Source of the DNA: Planktothricoides sp. SR001
GTDB lineage: Bacteria > Cyanobacteriota > Cyanobacteriia > Cyanobacteriales > Laspinemataceae
DNA: 64,000 nucleotides
Assembly (NCBI RefSeq): GCF_001276715.1
Contig: NZ_LIUQ01000006.1
Span: 86,748 to 150,747, forward strand
Direction: 5' to 3'
How positions within the stretch are numbered: the first letter of the stretch is position 1; every line of letters starts with the position of its first letter. The notes beneath the pieces are model-generated. The model ran no database searches. It was given only the letters and a program-made list of their open reading frames with translations, and was not told the DNA's origin. The translations under genes were made by a program, and so were the position numbers. Below, one piece after another: positions 47,980 to 56,582 of the stretch.

Positions 47980-49009
47980 GCCAAGATAGACCCAACCGGG
48001 TGGCGAGGAAAAATCCGATCGCGGTGAGACTGAAGAACATGAGAATTCTCAGGGTGATGGCAAAAGCCACGATCGCATCTGGGGGAATGGCGTAGAGTCC
48101 CAGTCCGAATCTGATGGCGGCTTCAAATGGGCCTAAGTAACCGGGGGACGAGGGAATGGCGATCGCTAATGCCACAACCCCTTGGACGAACAAAGCCCCC
48201 ATTGGGCCGGGGGTATTAATGCCAAAGGCCAACATCAGGAACCAGTAGGTCATGCCGGTCATGCCCCAAATACAGAAACTCTCCATCACCGCCATAATGC
48301 CCCGTTGAGGATAGCGGAGGGCTTCGAGTCCACTGAGTAGACTGCGGACGATCGCCTCAATTCGGGGGGCATGGCGACCCAGACCGACGACTCGGCTAAC
48401 TTTGCCGACGAATTCCGCGATCGCCAAAGGCCATCTAGCGGCGGATAAGAACATTACACAGGCGATCGCTAACACCAGCGCGATCCAGCCAACGGGCAAA
48501 GAGGAGAAATTTCCCGGTTGTACGGCCCCAAGGTGACTAGCTTGGGTCACGGACAACAGGGCAATTAATAATAAGAGAAAGGCGACCACCGCATCCAGCA
48601 ACCGTTCGGCGAAGATGCTTCCCAGGGCTGCCCCCAAAGGAACGCCGCCAAATCGGTGCAGAATTAAAGAACGAATCACCTCTCCCGCATGGGCTGGGAG
48701 AATAGCATTACCGGCAAAGCCAATGAACACCGCAGATTGACGGATTTTAAAGGACCCTGGGTCGTGGTGTGCCCCCAGCAAGGTGCCCCAACGTCTTGCC
48801 CGAATGGAAAAGGAACTGATAAAGGTGATTAACCCCAGCAGCACCCATTCTCCTTGGGATTGTTGCACCGCTTGCCATACCACCCCTGGGGATACACCCC
48901 GTAATGCCCAGACTAAAAAGACAATGGTGATGATTAGACCCAATAGTCCGTATAGCCAGCGACGAACGGAAGTCTCTCTTTTTTTCAGGGAATCTTGTTT
49001 TTCTTTCAT
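47915..49009 (-). CDS. LPG-synthase-type (UPF0104, TIGR00374) membrane protein
   Basis: The 364-residue protein has about eight hydrophobic segments and the pattern IRARRWGTLLGAH, GFAGNAILPAHAGEVIR and AERLLDAVVAFLLLL, which identify the flippase-like domain also seen in lysylphosphatidylglycerol synthases. Members are thought to move lipid-linked molecules across the membrane. It follows GNAT by one base and overlaps the deacetylase frame. In this operon a lipid carrier or glycolipid is the likely substrate. Confidence 0.87.
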   Translation of the reverse strand: MKEKQDSLKKRETSVRRWLYGLLGLIITIVFLVWALRGVSPGVVWQAVQQSQGEWVLLGLITFISSFSIRARRWGTLLGAHHDPGSFKIRQSAVFIGFAGNAILPAHAGEVIRSLILHRFGGVPLGAALGSIFAERLLDAVVAFLLLLIALLSVTQASHLGAVQPGNFSSLPVGWIALVLAIACVMFLSAARWPLAIAEFVGKVSRVVGLGRHAPRIEAIVRSLLSGLEALRYPQRGIMAVMESFCIWGMTGMTYWFLMLAFGINTPGPMGALFVQGVVALAIAIPSSPGYLGPFEAAIRFGLGLYAIPPDAIVAFAITLRILMFFSLTAIGFFLATRLGLSWHDFIQSKNDQKAGVFTKSGSG

Positions 49010-49010
49010 A

Positions 49011-49730
49011 TCAGTTCCCCTTGTTTAAAGCTTGAAAGCTTGGTTGCGCCGGATCTGCTTTTGCCGTGTTTCGCCAGACAAAATCCACACTGGGAAGTCG
49101 CCAACCAGGGACTTGGGTGCGATCGAGATGCCATCCCAATCCGTGATAAAACAGTTTGGCGGGAGTATTGTCCGCGTCAACGATCGCTCGAATTTGGCAA
49201 ATTCCTGCCTCTTGAATCTGGCTTACAGCCCGGTTGAAAAGATCCTGGGAAATTTGTAAACCAGATTGTCTAATAAATTTTGGATTTCGGTAAGCAGGCA
49301 GTACCCCAAAAGAAAGCAGTTCTCCCTCCAGTGCTTCTGCTTCACCAGTAGGGGTCAATGGCCATTGACCCCTACTCCTCATAATTTGCCATGCTTCCCA
49401 AATCGCCGCCAGTCGCTTAGGTTCCCGCAGCACCGAAGTGCCAATGATCCAGATTAATCGCCACCAATGGCGTCGGAGGCCAATTCTCATAAACCGGGCT
49501 GAGTCTGGTGTGGCGACGATAAATCCGGCGGGTTGACCGTCGATATAGGCCACGGCACCACAAATTAAACCCTCGCGGGGCAATATATGATAGTAAAATT
49601 GCTCCATAAATCCCTTACCCAATAAGACAATTGGGCTACTGGGGATTAGCTCTTGATGCAGTCGAGCGAGAACTTGCACGGGTGCAGGGGTGTTTCGATC
49701 AAAGGGAACAAGTTGGTAAGAGATACTCAT
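49011..49730 (-). CDS. GNAT-family N-acetyltransferase
   Basis: A protein of 239 residues with the GNAT fold: GAVAYIDGQPAGFIVATPDSARF, then the acetyl-CoA block LLSFGVLPAYRNPKFIRQSGLQIS and a C-terminal ICQIRAIVDADNTPAKLFYHGLGW. The latter matches the motif of acyl-CoA binding and the conserved Asn-Tyr stretch. Residues about 119-128 (RGQWPLTPTG) are encoded by a perfect palindrome and look inserted. It overlaps the lipase stop codon (TAATG). Confidence 0.87.
   Translation of the reverse strand: MSISYQLVPFDRNTPAPVQVLARLHQELIPSSPIVLLGKGFMEQFYYHILPREGLICGAVAYIDGQPAGFIVATPDSARFMRIGLRRHWWRLIWIIGTSVLREPKRLAAIWEAWQIMRSRGQWPLTPTGEAEALEGELLSFGVLPAYRNPKFIRQSGLQISQDLFNRAVSQIQEAGICQIRAIVDADNTPAKLFYHGLGWHLDRTQVPGWRLPSVDFVWRNTAKADPAQPSFQALNKGN
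49348..49375. repeat. 28-bp perfect palindrome inside the GNAT gene
   Basis: GTAGGGGTCAATGG followed by its exact reverse complement. The same sequence sits between genes at 43904-43929. Inside GNAT it codes for RGQWPLTPTG in frame. Confidence 0.9.
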
Positions 49731-50743
49731 TAACGCCTCTCCTGTCCGTCGCGGACACTAAGCATACTGGCTACCAGACGAATTAGATCCGGGTCTTGGG
49801 GCAGGGGATCGTGGCCGACGCGACCTTGAAATAAGTAGTTGCCGGGACTGGTTTCTTGCACCGGGACTCCCGCAGGGATGGGGATGGGCAGTCCTCCAGC
49901 CCCATCAATTACGGCACTATTTTCTGGTTTAATCCAACCATCGGGTTCAATTCGCACGGAGAGATATAAAATCTCTCGGTCTGTGTCTGGGGGAATGGTT
50001 TTGACTTCTGGGGAATCAACTCCCAGTCCGAAGGGAGTTTCATCAATCGGGGCGCAGGGGGTGCCATTGAGTGCCACCTGCAAGGGACTGTCCTCCGCAG
50101 AAGTGGCAAAGGCTGGACACATTTGTTGATTCCCTGCTCCGGAATAACCGCAGAGGGCATTGGTGCCATGATTAGCCCCGGCAAGGGAAATCCAAGTGCG
50201 TACCCGTTCTGGATGCAGTTTGGCGATGTACCAGCGACTGCTTACCGCCCCCATACTGTGCGCTACGATATCCACCTTCACGGGTATCGGTTCGATATTT
50301 TTTGGGACGTTAGATTTTTGTTTGGCGGCATCTCTGGCGGCTGCCTGGGCTTTGGCCAACATCGACTCCACCGCAGGGGCAATGAAGGTTTCGGCGGCGC
50401 GATCGTTTGCCCCATCATTGGGCTGGATCTCCACGGCGTAAAGATATGCCGATGGATAACCAATTTCTTGCAGATGTTTGATCATGGGCTGCCATGTGCT
50501 TGAACTTAAGCCGGAACCGTGGACAAATAGCACCGGGGTACGAGAATAGTCAGGAAAGTCGTTAGTCGATTTCGGGGTTGGGGAATACCCCTTTGCCCCC
50601 GCTTCAAAGGGAGGGGAAATGTTGGCTTTGGAAGCACAGCCGAGGATCGTGCTGAGAATACAGGCGATCGCTATCCGTAGGGTGGGCAAAATTTTGCCCA
50701 CCCTACCCTCGGTTGAGGCTTGGATTTGATTCATGGGATTCAT
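49730..50743 (-). CDS. Alpha/beta hydrolase, triacylglycerol lipase-like lipoprotein
   Basis: The 337-residue protein begins with a signal region and a probable lipobox (ILGCAS, Cys about 36), then TPVLFVHGSGLSSSTW, VDIVAHSMGAVSSRW with nucleophile Ser and NHGTNALCGYSG. This fits bacterial lipases. Its N-terminus is unusual because GRVGKILPTL is encoded by a perfect palindrome (50677-50706) that occurs elsewhere between genes. The start overlaps the upstream stop (ATGA) and ATG 50734 is an alternative. It may act on a lipid made by the operon. Confidence 0.87.
   Translation of the reverse strand: MNPMNQIQASTEGRVGKILPTLRIAIACILSTILGCASKANISPPFEAGAKGYSPTPKSTNDFPDYSRTPVLFVHGSGLSSSTWQPMIKHLQEIGYPSAYLYAVEIQPNDGANDRAAETFIAPAVESMLAKAQAAARDAAKQKSNVPKNIEPIPVKVDIVAHSMGAVSSRWYIAKLHPERVRTWISLAGANHGTNALCGYSGAGNQQMCPAFATSAEDSPLQVALNGTPCAPIDETPFGLGVDSPEVKTIPPDTDREILYLSVRIEPDGWIKPENSAVIDGAGGLPIPIPAGVPVQETSPGNYLFQGRVGHDPLPQDPDLIRLVASMLSVRDGQERR
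50677..50706. repeat. 30-bp perfect palindrome inside the lipase gene
   Basis: GTAGGGTGGGCAAAA plus its exact reverse complement. An identical copy lies at 44906-44935 between genes. Its length is a multiple of three, so it inserts ten residues without shifting the frame. Confidence 0.93.
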
Positions 50744-51375
50744 AAACGACTCCTGATTGGTTTTGCCGGATTTCCCGCTACAACGGTATAAGGTTCTACG
50801 GCCTTGGTGACAACCGCCCCCGCCCCAACCACACTCCCTTGACCGATATCGTTCATCACCACTGCATTGGCCCCGATCCAGCAGTCATCGCCAATTTGAA
50901 TTCGCCGTAGTTGGCCACCTTGTAAGGCGATGGGAATGTCGGTGCGATCGAAATTGTGATAGCGGGAACCACTCAAAAGTTGGCAACCGTCGGCAATCAA
51001 AACATAAGACCCAATATCGCAATAATGAATCGTAATATGGTTGCCAATATTGACATTGCTGCCGATTTTAATATTGCGATAAGTCAATATTGTGCCAAAG
51101 CCGATCGCCACATTTTTCCCACACCAGGTTAAAGTCCAGCGGTAGAACTCATATCGGATAATTACCCCGAATAAATAAGGGACAATTGCTAACAATTCAG
51201 AAACCGTGCGAAAGATAAAATCCGATTTTCGAGATAACCAGGCTAAAGGTAATACTAATGGCCAAGAAAGTATCCCTGCAATTTTCATCGCTATACGGAG
51301 ATTTTTGGGCTGGGAAAACTGGTGATATTCCACTGGGGTATAGCGATCGCTGACAATTGGTTCAACCAGTTTCAA
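50740..51375 (-). CDS. Hexapeptide-repeat acyltransferase (CatB/LbH type)
   Basis: The 211-residue protein starts with a helical, partly hydrophobic region (KIAGILSWPLVLPLAWL) and continues with a left-handed beta-helix built from hexapeptide repeats (IGFGTI, IGSNVN, IGNHIT, IGSYVL, IGDDCW, IGANAV, IGQGSV). It ends with VVTKAVEPYTVVAGNPAKPI, the typical acetyltransferase C-terminus. It likely O- or N-acylates a sugar. It overlaps the AMP-ligase gene by 14 bases and the lipase gene by four. Confidence 0.88.
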   Translation of the reverse strand: MKLVEPIVSDRYTPVEYHQFSQPKNLRIAMKIAGILSWPLVLPLAWLSRKSDFIFRTVSELLAIVPYLFGVIIRYEFYRWTLTWCGKNVAIGFGTILTYRNIKIGSNVNIGNHITIHYCDIGSYVLIADGCQLLSGSRYHNFDRTDIPIALQGGQLRRIQIGDDCWIGANAVVMNDIGQGSVVGAGAVVTKAVEPYTVVAGNPAKPIRSRL

Positions 51376-52708
51376 TGTCCCTCCTCATTTTCTTAAACCG
51401 TTCGCTATGCATCCAATCATTTGCCAAAACGACTTTTTGGGGAATTTTAAATTTAGGCATTGTTTTTTGACAAAAACTCCACATTCGTTTTCTAAATTCT
51501 GGGAGGCTTTCATTGGTACTTAGTTTAACTTTGGCCTTAACAATTTGCCCGGTAATTGGGTTTTTTTCCGCGCAAACGGCCACATCGTCCACTCCGTCCA
51601 TTAACTGAAGAACACTTTCGACTTCTGCGGGGTAAACTTTTTCCCCACCCACATTAATCATTTCTGATTTTCGGCCTAAAAATCTAATATATTCTCCGTC
51701 AACTTCTACCGCATCACCAGTTTTTAACCAGCCATCTTCCGTAAAAGGACTCGGTGCATTCATGTAGCCCAACATGGCGGATTTTGCTTTAATTTCTAGC
51801 TGACCATCCACGATGCGAGTTTCAAATCCTTCGCCCCCAACTTTTACCCACAAAGAATCAGAAGATTTTGACTTTGATCGCATAATGCCAATTTCTGATA
51901 ATCCATAGGTTTGTAATAATCTAACATTGGGAAATAGTTGGTTAAATCGTTTTAAGGTGGTTTCTGCCATGACTTCCGTGCCATAAGTCACCAGCTTAAG
52001 ACTAGAAAGATCATAGCGTTTGTATGCTTCACTCAACAATATTAAATTAATAAAAGTGGGTGAAGTGGGCAATAATTCTAGCTTGTATTTTTCAATGGCT
52101 TGGCAAACTACATCCGGCGACCTATCTTCAATACTAACCACTAATCCCCCATTGGCTAAACTATAAAATAAGGTATTAATTCCGCCGATATGATCGAAGA
52201 GTAAAAAAGTCAGGGTGCGTAAAAATTGGCGTGGTTCTTTAAATTTTTCTAACAGCGGCACAAAATCATGGACGGTCGCTTTACTTTTTCCCGTAGAACC
52301 GGAGGAAAAGAGAATCAGTCCCGGTCTGCTTTGCTGTTTCAGTTTTAGCAAAAGTTCGTGAGTGGCAGTGATGGGCGTTTCCTCAATTTCCACTGCTTCT
52401 AAATCACTGACTTTAATGATTTTTTCTACCTCAGCAATTTCCCGAAATTCCGCTTTTTTCATGTCTACAGAACTACTCAGGGGAACAATGATGCAGTTCT
52501 GTTCGATTAAAACTAACAACAAGGCGATCGCGTTGGGCGAAAAATCTGCTTCCAAGCTGACCACTAACCCTTCAATTCCCCTAAGTTTTTCGCGCCAATC
52601 GGCGATCGCATTTAACAGCCAATCGTAGGAAAATAGCTGGTTTCGCCAGACGAGCGCCTCTTGTTCTCGATGGCGATTAAATATGTCAATTAAAAAGTCA
52701 ATATACAC
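51362..52708 (-). CDS. AMP-dependent acyl ligase (acyl-CoA/ACP synthetase-like)
   Basis: A 448-residue ligase, shorter than classic acyl-CoA synthetases. The AMP-binding core reads LILFSSGSTGKSKATVH (131-147), with LLQTYGLSEIG, GEGFETRIVDGQLEIK, KTGDAVEVDGEYIRFLGRKS and INVGGEKVYPAEVE. The C-terminal catalytic Lys region (RFKKMRRD) is present but not canonical. GTG start with GGAGG eight bases before. In this operon it would charge an acid onto the ACP encoded upstream. Confidence 0.9.
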   Translation of the reverse strand: MYIDFLIDIFNRHREQEALVWRNQLFSYDWLLNAIADWREKLRGIEGLVVSLEADFSPNAIALLLVLIEQNCIIVPLSSSVDMKKAEFREIAEVEKIIKVSDLEAVEIEETPITATHELLLKLKQQSRPGLILFSSGSTGKSKATVHDFVPLLEKFKEPRQFLRTLTFLLFDHIGGINTLFYSLANGGLVVSIEDRSPDVVCQAIEKYKLELLPTSPTFINLILLSEAYKRYDLSSLKLVTYGTEVMAETTLKRFNQLFPNVRLLQTYGLSEIGIMRSKSKSSDSLWVKVGGEGFETRIVDGQLEIKAKSAMLGYMNAPSPFTEDGWLKTGDAVEVDGEYIRFLGRKSEMINVGGEKVYPAEVESVLQLMDGVDDVAVCAEKNPITGQIVKAKVKLSTNESLPEFRKRMWSFCQKTMPKFKIPQKVVLANDWMHSERFKKMRRDIETG

Positions 52709-52831
52709 TTAAAAACCTCCATAATTTTTGGTTAAATTAATTTATTTCAAACATCCTTATGACTTACGCAACGACTCTATAAGTAGGTGAACATAATTAA
52801 TTTCACTTTTCTTTCCCCGCCGATAGGCTGT

Positions 52832-52858
52832 GGATTCCCGCCTTCGCGGGAATGACAG
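52832..52858. repeat. CCCGC/GCGGG palindromic repeat, partial
   Basis: GGATTCCCGC and GCGGGAATGACAG form the same core as the ATGAAGTAC elements at 11.3 and 22.7 kb but without their ends. It lies between the unknown 166-residue gene and the AMP-ligase gene, breaking an otherwise compact operon. Confidence 0.75.
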
Positions 52859-52934
52859 TTTTTTTCTCATTGGGTCTGTGGTTATTTCTGCCCGTCTACT
52901 TATATGGGATATTGGTACGTTACGCTTTGCGCTT

Positions 52935-53435
52935 TCACACCCTACCGATTTCATGCGTAATTCCTGATTCAGCCATTCGATGTTTGACCGGAATTTTGGT
53001 AATTTTTTCTGATTTATAGGCAAGGGTTACGCAACTTATGCCTTTAATTTTGGCGGCAATTTCCCTGACGCGATCGATTAAGTGCATTAGTAACATTTCA
53101 TTACCATGAATCCCCACCGCAGAATAGTCTTCTCGCACCACGATATGCAAAATCGCCATATTGTCAGGATTTTCGCGCATATAAGCAATCATCCCCAGCA
53201 ATTGCCGATCGGCTTTTTGACCATTCAGGGCAAATAATGCTTGCACCATTGAGAAAGAACCCACCCCAATTCTCAGGCGATCGCCATCCCGGTAAATTTT
53301 CGGTTGACCATAGCGTTCTACCGCTGAAATTACCTCATTTCTGACTTTTTCTTGTTGGGGGTTGAAAAACATCAGCTTTTCTAAATCATCATAATAATCA
53401 CTATTCAGCACCGAGGAAAAAATGATTTTACTCAT
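52935..53435 (-). CDS. Unknown 166-residue protein in the acyl operon
   Basis: The protein has no recognised motif. It contains a mixed alpha/beta pattern (KIYRDGDRLRIGVGSF, AILHIVVREDYSAVG, HLIDRVREIAAKIKGISCVTLAY) that could be a GNAT-like or thioesterase-like fold. The last 13 residues run into repeat sequence, so the stop may be displaced. It lies 62 bases downstream of the SDR gene and 226 bases upstream of the AMP-ligase gene, so it is likely part of the same operon. Function unknown. Confidence 0.7.
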   Translation of the reverse strand: MSKIIFSSVLNSDYYDDLEKLMFFNPQQEKVRNEVISAVERYGQPKIYRDGDRLRIGVGSFSMVQALFALNGQKADRQLLGMIAYMRENPDNMAILHIVVREDYSAVGIHGNEMLLMHLIDRVREIAAKIKGISCVTLAYKSEKITKIPVKHRMAESGITHEIGRV

Positions 53436-53497
53436 CTTCAGCTTCTCCAGTAATTAACAATGAGAAACCGTTCAATAATCAATGATAATCTCAAAAA

Positions 53498-54196
53498 TTA
53501 GACGCCCCCTAAAAACAGATTTTGACCTGTAACTAAGCCACTTTCTTTTTTGAGATAAAAGTCAATCACATTAGCCACATCTTCACAGGTTCCCAAACGG
53601 TGAATCGCTTGTTTGGCAAGTAACTGGTCAATTTTTTCTTTCGGGACAGCCCGAATTAAATCCGTCTCAATGGGTACGGGACCCACGGAATTAACCGTAA
53701 TGCCAAATTCCGCAAATTCTCTGGCTAAAACTTCCGTTAAAGAAAGCACTGCTGCTTTTGATGCCACATAAATCGCTTCTCCTGCTAATTTCAGGGGTAC
53801 GGCGATCGTGGTGAAATTCACGATGCGACCATACTTATTTTTTTTCATTAATTTAGCCGCTTCTCGACAAAAGAGAAAAGTGCCGACCACATTCGTATCT
53901 AACAGTTTGTGAACTGTGGAAACGGGAGTGAGCAAAGAATGATTCATAGAAGCCATTCCCGCATTATTAATTAAATGATCTAGCCGACCATAAGTTTGGC
54001 GTAAATCGGCAAAAATTGCCTGAACCGCTTTTTCATCCGCAACATCCGCGACGTAATGAATATAACCGTCTAATTTCCAATCGATTTCCCCGCGACTGCA
54101 ACCAATGACATGATGTCCTTGGGCGACATAGTGTTCGGCTAAAAATTTGCCAATTCCTTTGCGAGTTCCGGTAATCAAAGTAATCGGATGATCCAT
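53498..54196 (-). CDS. Short-chain dehydrogenase/reductase (FabG-like)
   Basis: The 232-residue enzyme has the nucleotide loop TGTRKGIG (9-16), NNAG (77-80) and the catalytic Tyr143-x3-Lys147 (YVASK). The usual catalytic Ser is replaced by Thr in NFTTIAV (about 127-133). FabG-like SDRs reduce 3-oxoacyl-ACP. It starts six bases after the ACP gene, implying joint translation. Confidence 0.92.
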   Translation of the reverse strand: MDHPITLITGTRKGIGKFLAEHYVAQGHHVIGCSRGEIDWKLDGYIHYVADVADEKAVQAIFADLRQTYGRLDHLINNAGMASMNHSLLTPVSTVHKLLDTNVVGTFLFCREAAKLMKKNKYGRIVNFTTIAVPLKLAGEAIYVASKAAVLSLTEVLAREFAEFGITVNSVGPVPIETDLIRAVPKEKIDQLLAKQAIHRLGTCEDVANVIDFYLKKESGLVTGQNLFLGGV

Positions 54197-54201
54197 ATTA
54201 T

Positions 54202-54537
54202 TTACGTTTCCGTAGGAATTAAACTACTGGCATATTCAGCTAGAGAACTGATATTACGATAGGGGCTGTGCTTTTGGGACATGGCTTTTTCATCCGCGAG
54301 ACTCACAGTAACTCCATATTTATCGGCGATCGCTTCTTCCACCGCGACCACCAGGGAGACCAGTCCCAAGGAATCAAATAAGCCGTGCTTACCAAACAGC
54401 GGAGTATTTTCGTCTAAATTATCAGAAATTTCTATATCTTGTTCCTCGGCAATGTCCCGAACATTGGCCAAAATTAGGGAGACAATTTCCGAAGTTATAG
54501 TAGATTTCTCCAATGTGGTCAAGGGTTGATTACTCAT
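54202..54537 (-). CDS. Acyl carrier protein-like protein
   Basis: The protein has 111 residues, longer than normal ACPs (about 80) because of an N-terminal extension and an insert after the last helix (ADEKAMSQKHSPYRN). The phosphopantetheine site is GLFDSLGLVSLV with Ser56. It is the first gene of the nine-gene operon, so its acyl load is presumably specific to this pathway, not to fatty acid synthesis. The upstream region carries the shared 50-base element. Confidence 0.9.
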   Translation of the reverse strand: MSNQPLTTLEKSTITSEIVSLILANVRDIAEEQDIEISDNLDENTPLFGKHGLFDSLGLVSLVVAVEEAIADKYGVTVSLADEKAMSQKHSPYRNISSLAEYASSLIPTET

Positions 54538-54604
54538 GGATTACTCCTTTTCGGGTGAGTCGGTGAACTGCGATCGCCTTGCCGACGAATCGCTGAAAAT
54601 TTCT

Positions 54605-54654
54605 ATATCCCTATGAAAAACCCGATTCATCTAGCTGTGTTGCCAGTTTGGCAT
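54605..54654 (-). promoter_or_regulatory. Shared 50-bp element, copy A
   Basis: Read on the + strand, the element has ATATCCCTATGAAAAAC on the left and GTGTTGCCAGTTTGGCAT on the right, separated by 15 bases. The right part is a near palindrome (TGCCA-TTTGGCA type). A second copy of the same length lies upstream of the aminotransferase gene at 63881-63930, and 35 of 50 positions agree. It lies 68 bases before the ACP start, so it is likely promoter or operator. Confidence 0.65.
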
Positions 54655-54778
54655 TATGTTACAAAAATTTACTTTTTTTGCAATTTGGTACTTGACTGAC
54701 TCAAGCGATCGCGATTTTTCAATTGCCATAGCCCAGGCAGGTCGCTGGGTTGAATTTTAATTATTTTTGAGCTAATAA

Positions 54779-56398
54779 TTATTTAAGTGACCATAATCTT
54801 AACTTATTTACAGATGCCAATTTTCCATCACTAGAGGCTTCAAATTTAGCAATTAATCCTGGAGAGGGATAAAATAAAAGTAAATCGCTATTCCCATAGT
54901 CTACGGTGCTGGTATCAGAAATATTTGCGTCAGTTTTTTCAGGGTTAAACATATGAAGAGTTTTGGGAGTAAACAACTGCAATTTTAACTTTGATTTGTC
55001 CAATTTATGATAGTAAATTAAATTCCAGATTACCCACAATTTCGTGTCGCTGATTACAACTGGATTTTGATATTGATTTATTTGCTCCACAATTTCAGTA
55101 TAGTCATTGCCAACCTCCTTATTCCACCAAGTTTTTGACGGCAGACTAATCGCCCCAGATAAAATTCCTGATGCAATCAATCCTAATAAAATAATATGAC
55201 AGAGCCTTTGAGGGATTTTTTTCTGACTTAGTTGGTAGGATAAAAAATCCGCTATGGATATTTCTATACCCATAACAACCGGAAACAAATATCTTTTGTT
55301 GGTTAGTAGAACTCCAGAAGTTGAATTTAAATCTCTGAACACTGTCACCAGTAAGATAAACCAGGTAAAAATTACCAAAAAGGCGGAAATTTTTAGAGGA
55401 TTTTTACAAATAGTCACCCAAAAAGCATAGCAGATAAATGCCAAGACGAGGGAATTTAAGATCAGCATCACAGAAATTTTCAGAACCGAGTCTGAATAGC
55501 CAGAGCCGAAATCGATAATAATTCTAGGCAGAATCCCGATTAAGCGCTTGGCTATAACAAAGATAGAAGCCCCGGGTTGCTCTCGATAATACTCTTGAAA
55601 TTTTAGGATCAATAAAATCCAGGGAGAAAACGCCAACATCCCCCCAACAGATGCTATCAAATAAGCCATCAAGATTTTACTCAGTCGAAACCGTTCTAAG
55701 ATCAGAAGATAAATTCCATGCCCGACGGCCACAAATACAGAAAATAGATGTGTGTATAGACTGGCAGTCAAAGCGATCGCATATATGCCCCAATTGAGCG
55801 GTTTATTAATCCTGATGGCTCGGAGTAAACAGGCACTAGAAAGTAAAATTGTCACTGCCCATAAGATATATGGTCTCGCTTCTTGGGCGTATAAAACTTG
55901 ATAAGGACATACAGCGGTAAGGGCGATCGCAATCCATCCGACTAATGATGAATTAAACAATTCCCAACATAGCCAATAGATCGCTGGAAATACGAATAAA
56001 CTAATCACAGCAGAAAGCGCTCTTATAGCGGCGATCGAGTCACCAAAAACTCCCACCCAACAGCGCACCAGGGCAAAGTACAGTGGTGGCATCAAAGGAG
56101 TATCTTTTGCTAGAGCATTCACGGTATCAATGACGTTATTTCCCGGAAAAATACCCTGATATTTTTGGAAGTCTTCAACTTGAATAATTTCCCCGGTAAA
56201 AAGACTGGCCATTAACTCCGTTGATGTATGACCAGAAATCCACAGAGAAGTAAAAGCTTCATCGCCCCAATAAATTTTTTGCTCCAGGTTAGCAAATCTA
56301 AAAAAAATGCCGATTGCTAAAGCGGAGATAATGATAAATCTTAGCCATTTAGGGTTAATTTGGCAATGATTATTTAAAAAAATATTCATTGTTTTCAT
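54779..56398 (-). CDS. GT-C type membrane glycosyltransferase, paralogue 1
   Basis: The 539-residue protein has about 11 hydrophobic segments and a catalytic Asp46-Glu47 (YWGDEAFTSLW) in the first outward loop, the hallmark of GT39/GT83-type enzymes that use lipid-linked sugars. A second characteristic segment is VCPYQVLYAQEARPYIL. It shares an almost identical block with the next gene. It is 241 bases upstream of the ACP operon start and may be the last gene of the second operon. Confidence 0.88.
   Translation of the reverse strand: MKTMNIFLNNHCQINPKWLRFIIISALAIGIFFRFANLEQKIYWGDEAFTSLWISGHTSTELMASLFTGEIIQVEDFQKYQGIFPGNNVIDTVNALAKDTPLMPPLYFALVRCWVGVFGDSIAAIRALSAVISLFVFPAIYWLCWELFNSSLVGWIAIALTAVCPYQVLYAQEARPYILWAVTILLSSACLLRAIRINKPLNWGIYAIALTASLYTHLFSVFVAVGHGIYLLILERFRLSKILMAYLIASVGGMLAFSPWILLILKFQEYYREQPGASIFVIAKRLIGILPRIIIDFGSGYSDSVLKISVMLILNSLVLAFICYAFWVTICKNPLKISAFLVIFTWFILLVTVFRDLNSTSGVLLTNKRYLFPVVMGIEISIADFLSYQLSQKKIPQRLCHIILLGLIASGILSGAISLPSKTWWNKEVGNDYTEIVEQINQYQNPVVISDTKLWVIWNLIYYHKLDKSKLKLQLFTPKTLHMFNPEKTDANISDTSTVDYGNSDLLLFYPSPGLIAKFEASSDGKLASVNKLRLWSLK
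55711..56318. repeat. Homogenised tract shared with the neighbouring glycosyltransferase, copy 1
   Basis: This 608-base part of paralogue 1 aligns without gaps to 57557-58164 in paralogue 2. I counted six differences. Outside the tract the genes diverge clearly, both at the N-terminus and in the C-terminal half. The pattern fits recent gene conversion. Confidence 0.85.
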
Positions 56399-56582
56399 AG
56401 TTATCCTCGGTCTAAAATCAGACCAAATTTTATTTATAAAAATCGCATTTTTTGTTTATTGTGTTGAAAATTGCCTTGATTTTTTATGACGAATGTATCT
56501 AGAAAATATATCCGTTTATTAGGATATAAATCTCACCCATACTTCAGACAGGGGTAAAGTAAGACAATATTTTTGATTCACT

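Noticed and set aside
52757-53023. 88-codon minus-strand frame at the end of the 166-residue gene
   Set aside because: It consists of repeat sequence (the CCCGC/GCGGG palindrome) and the out-of-frame end of the neighbouring gene; no ribosome site.
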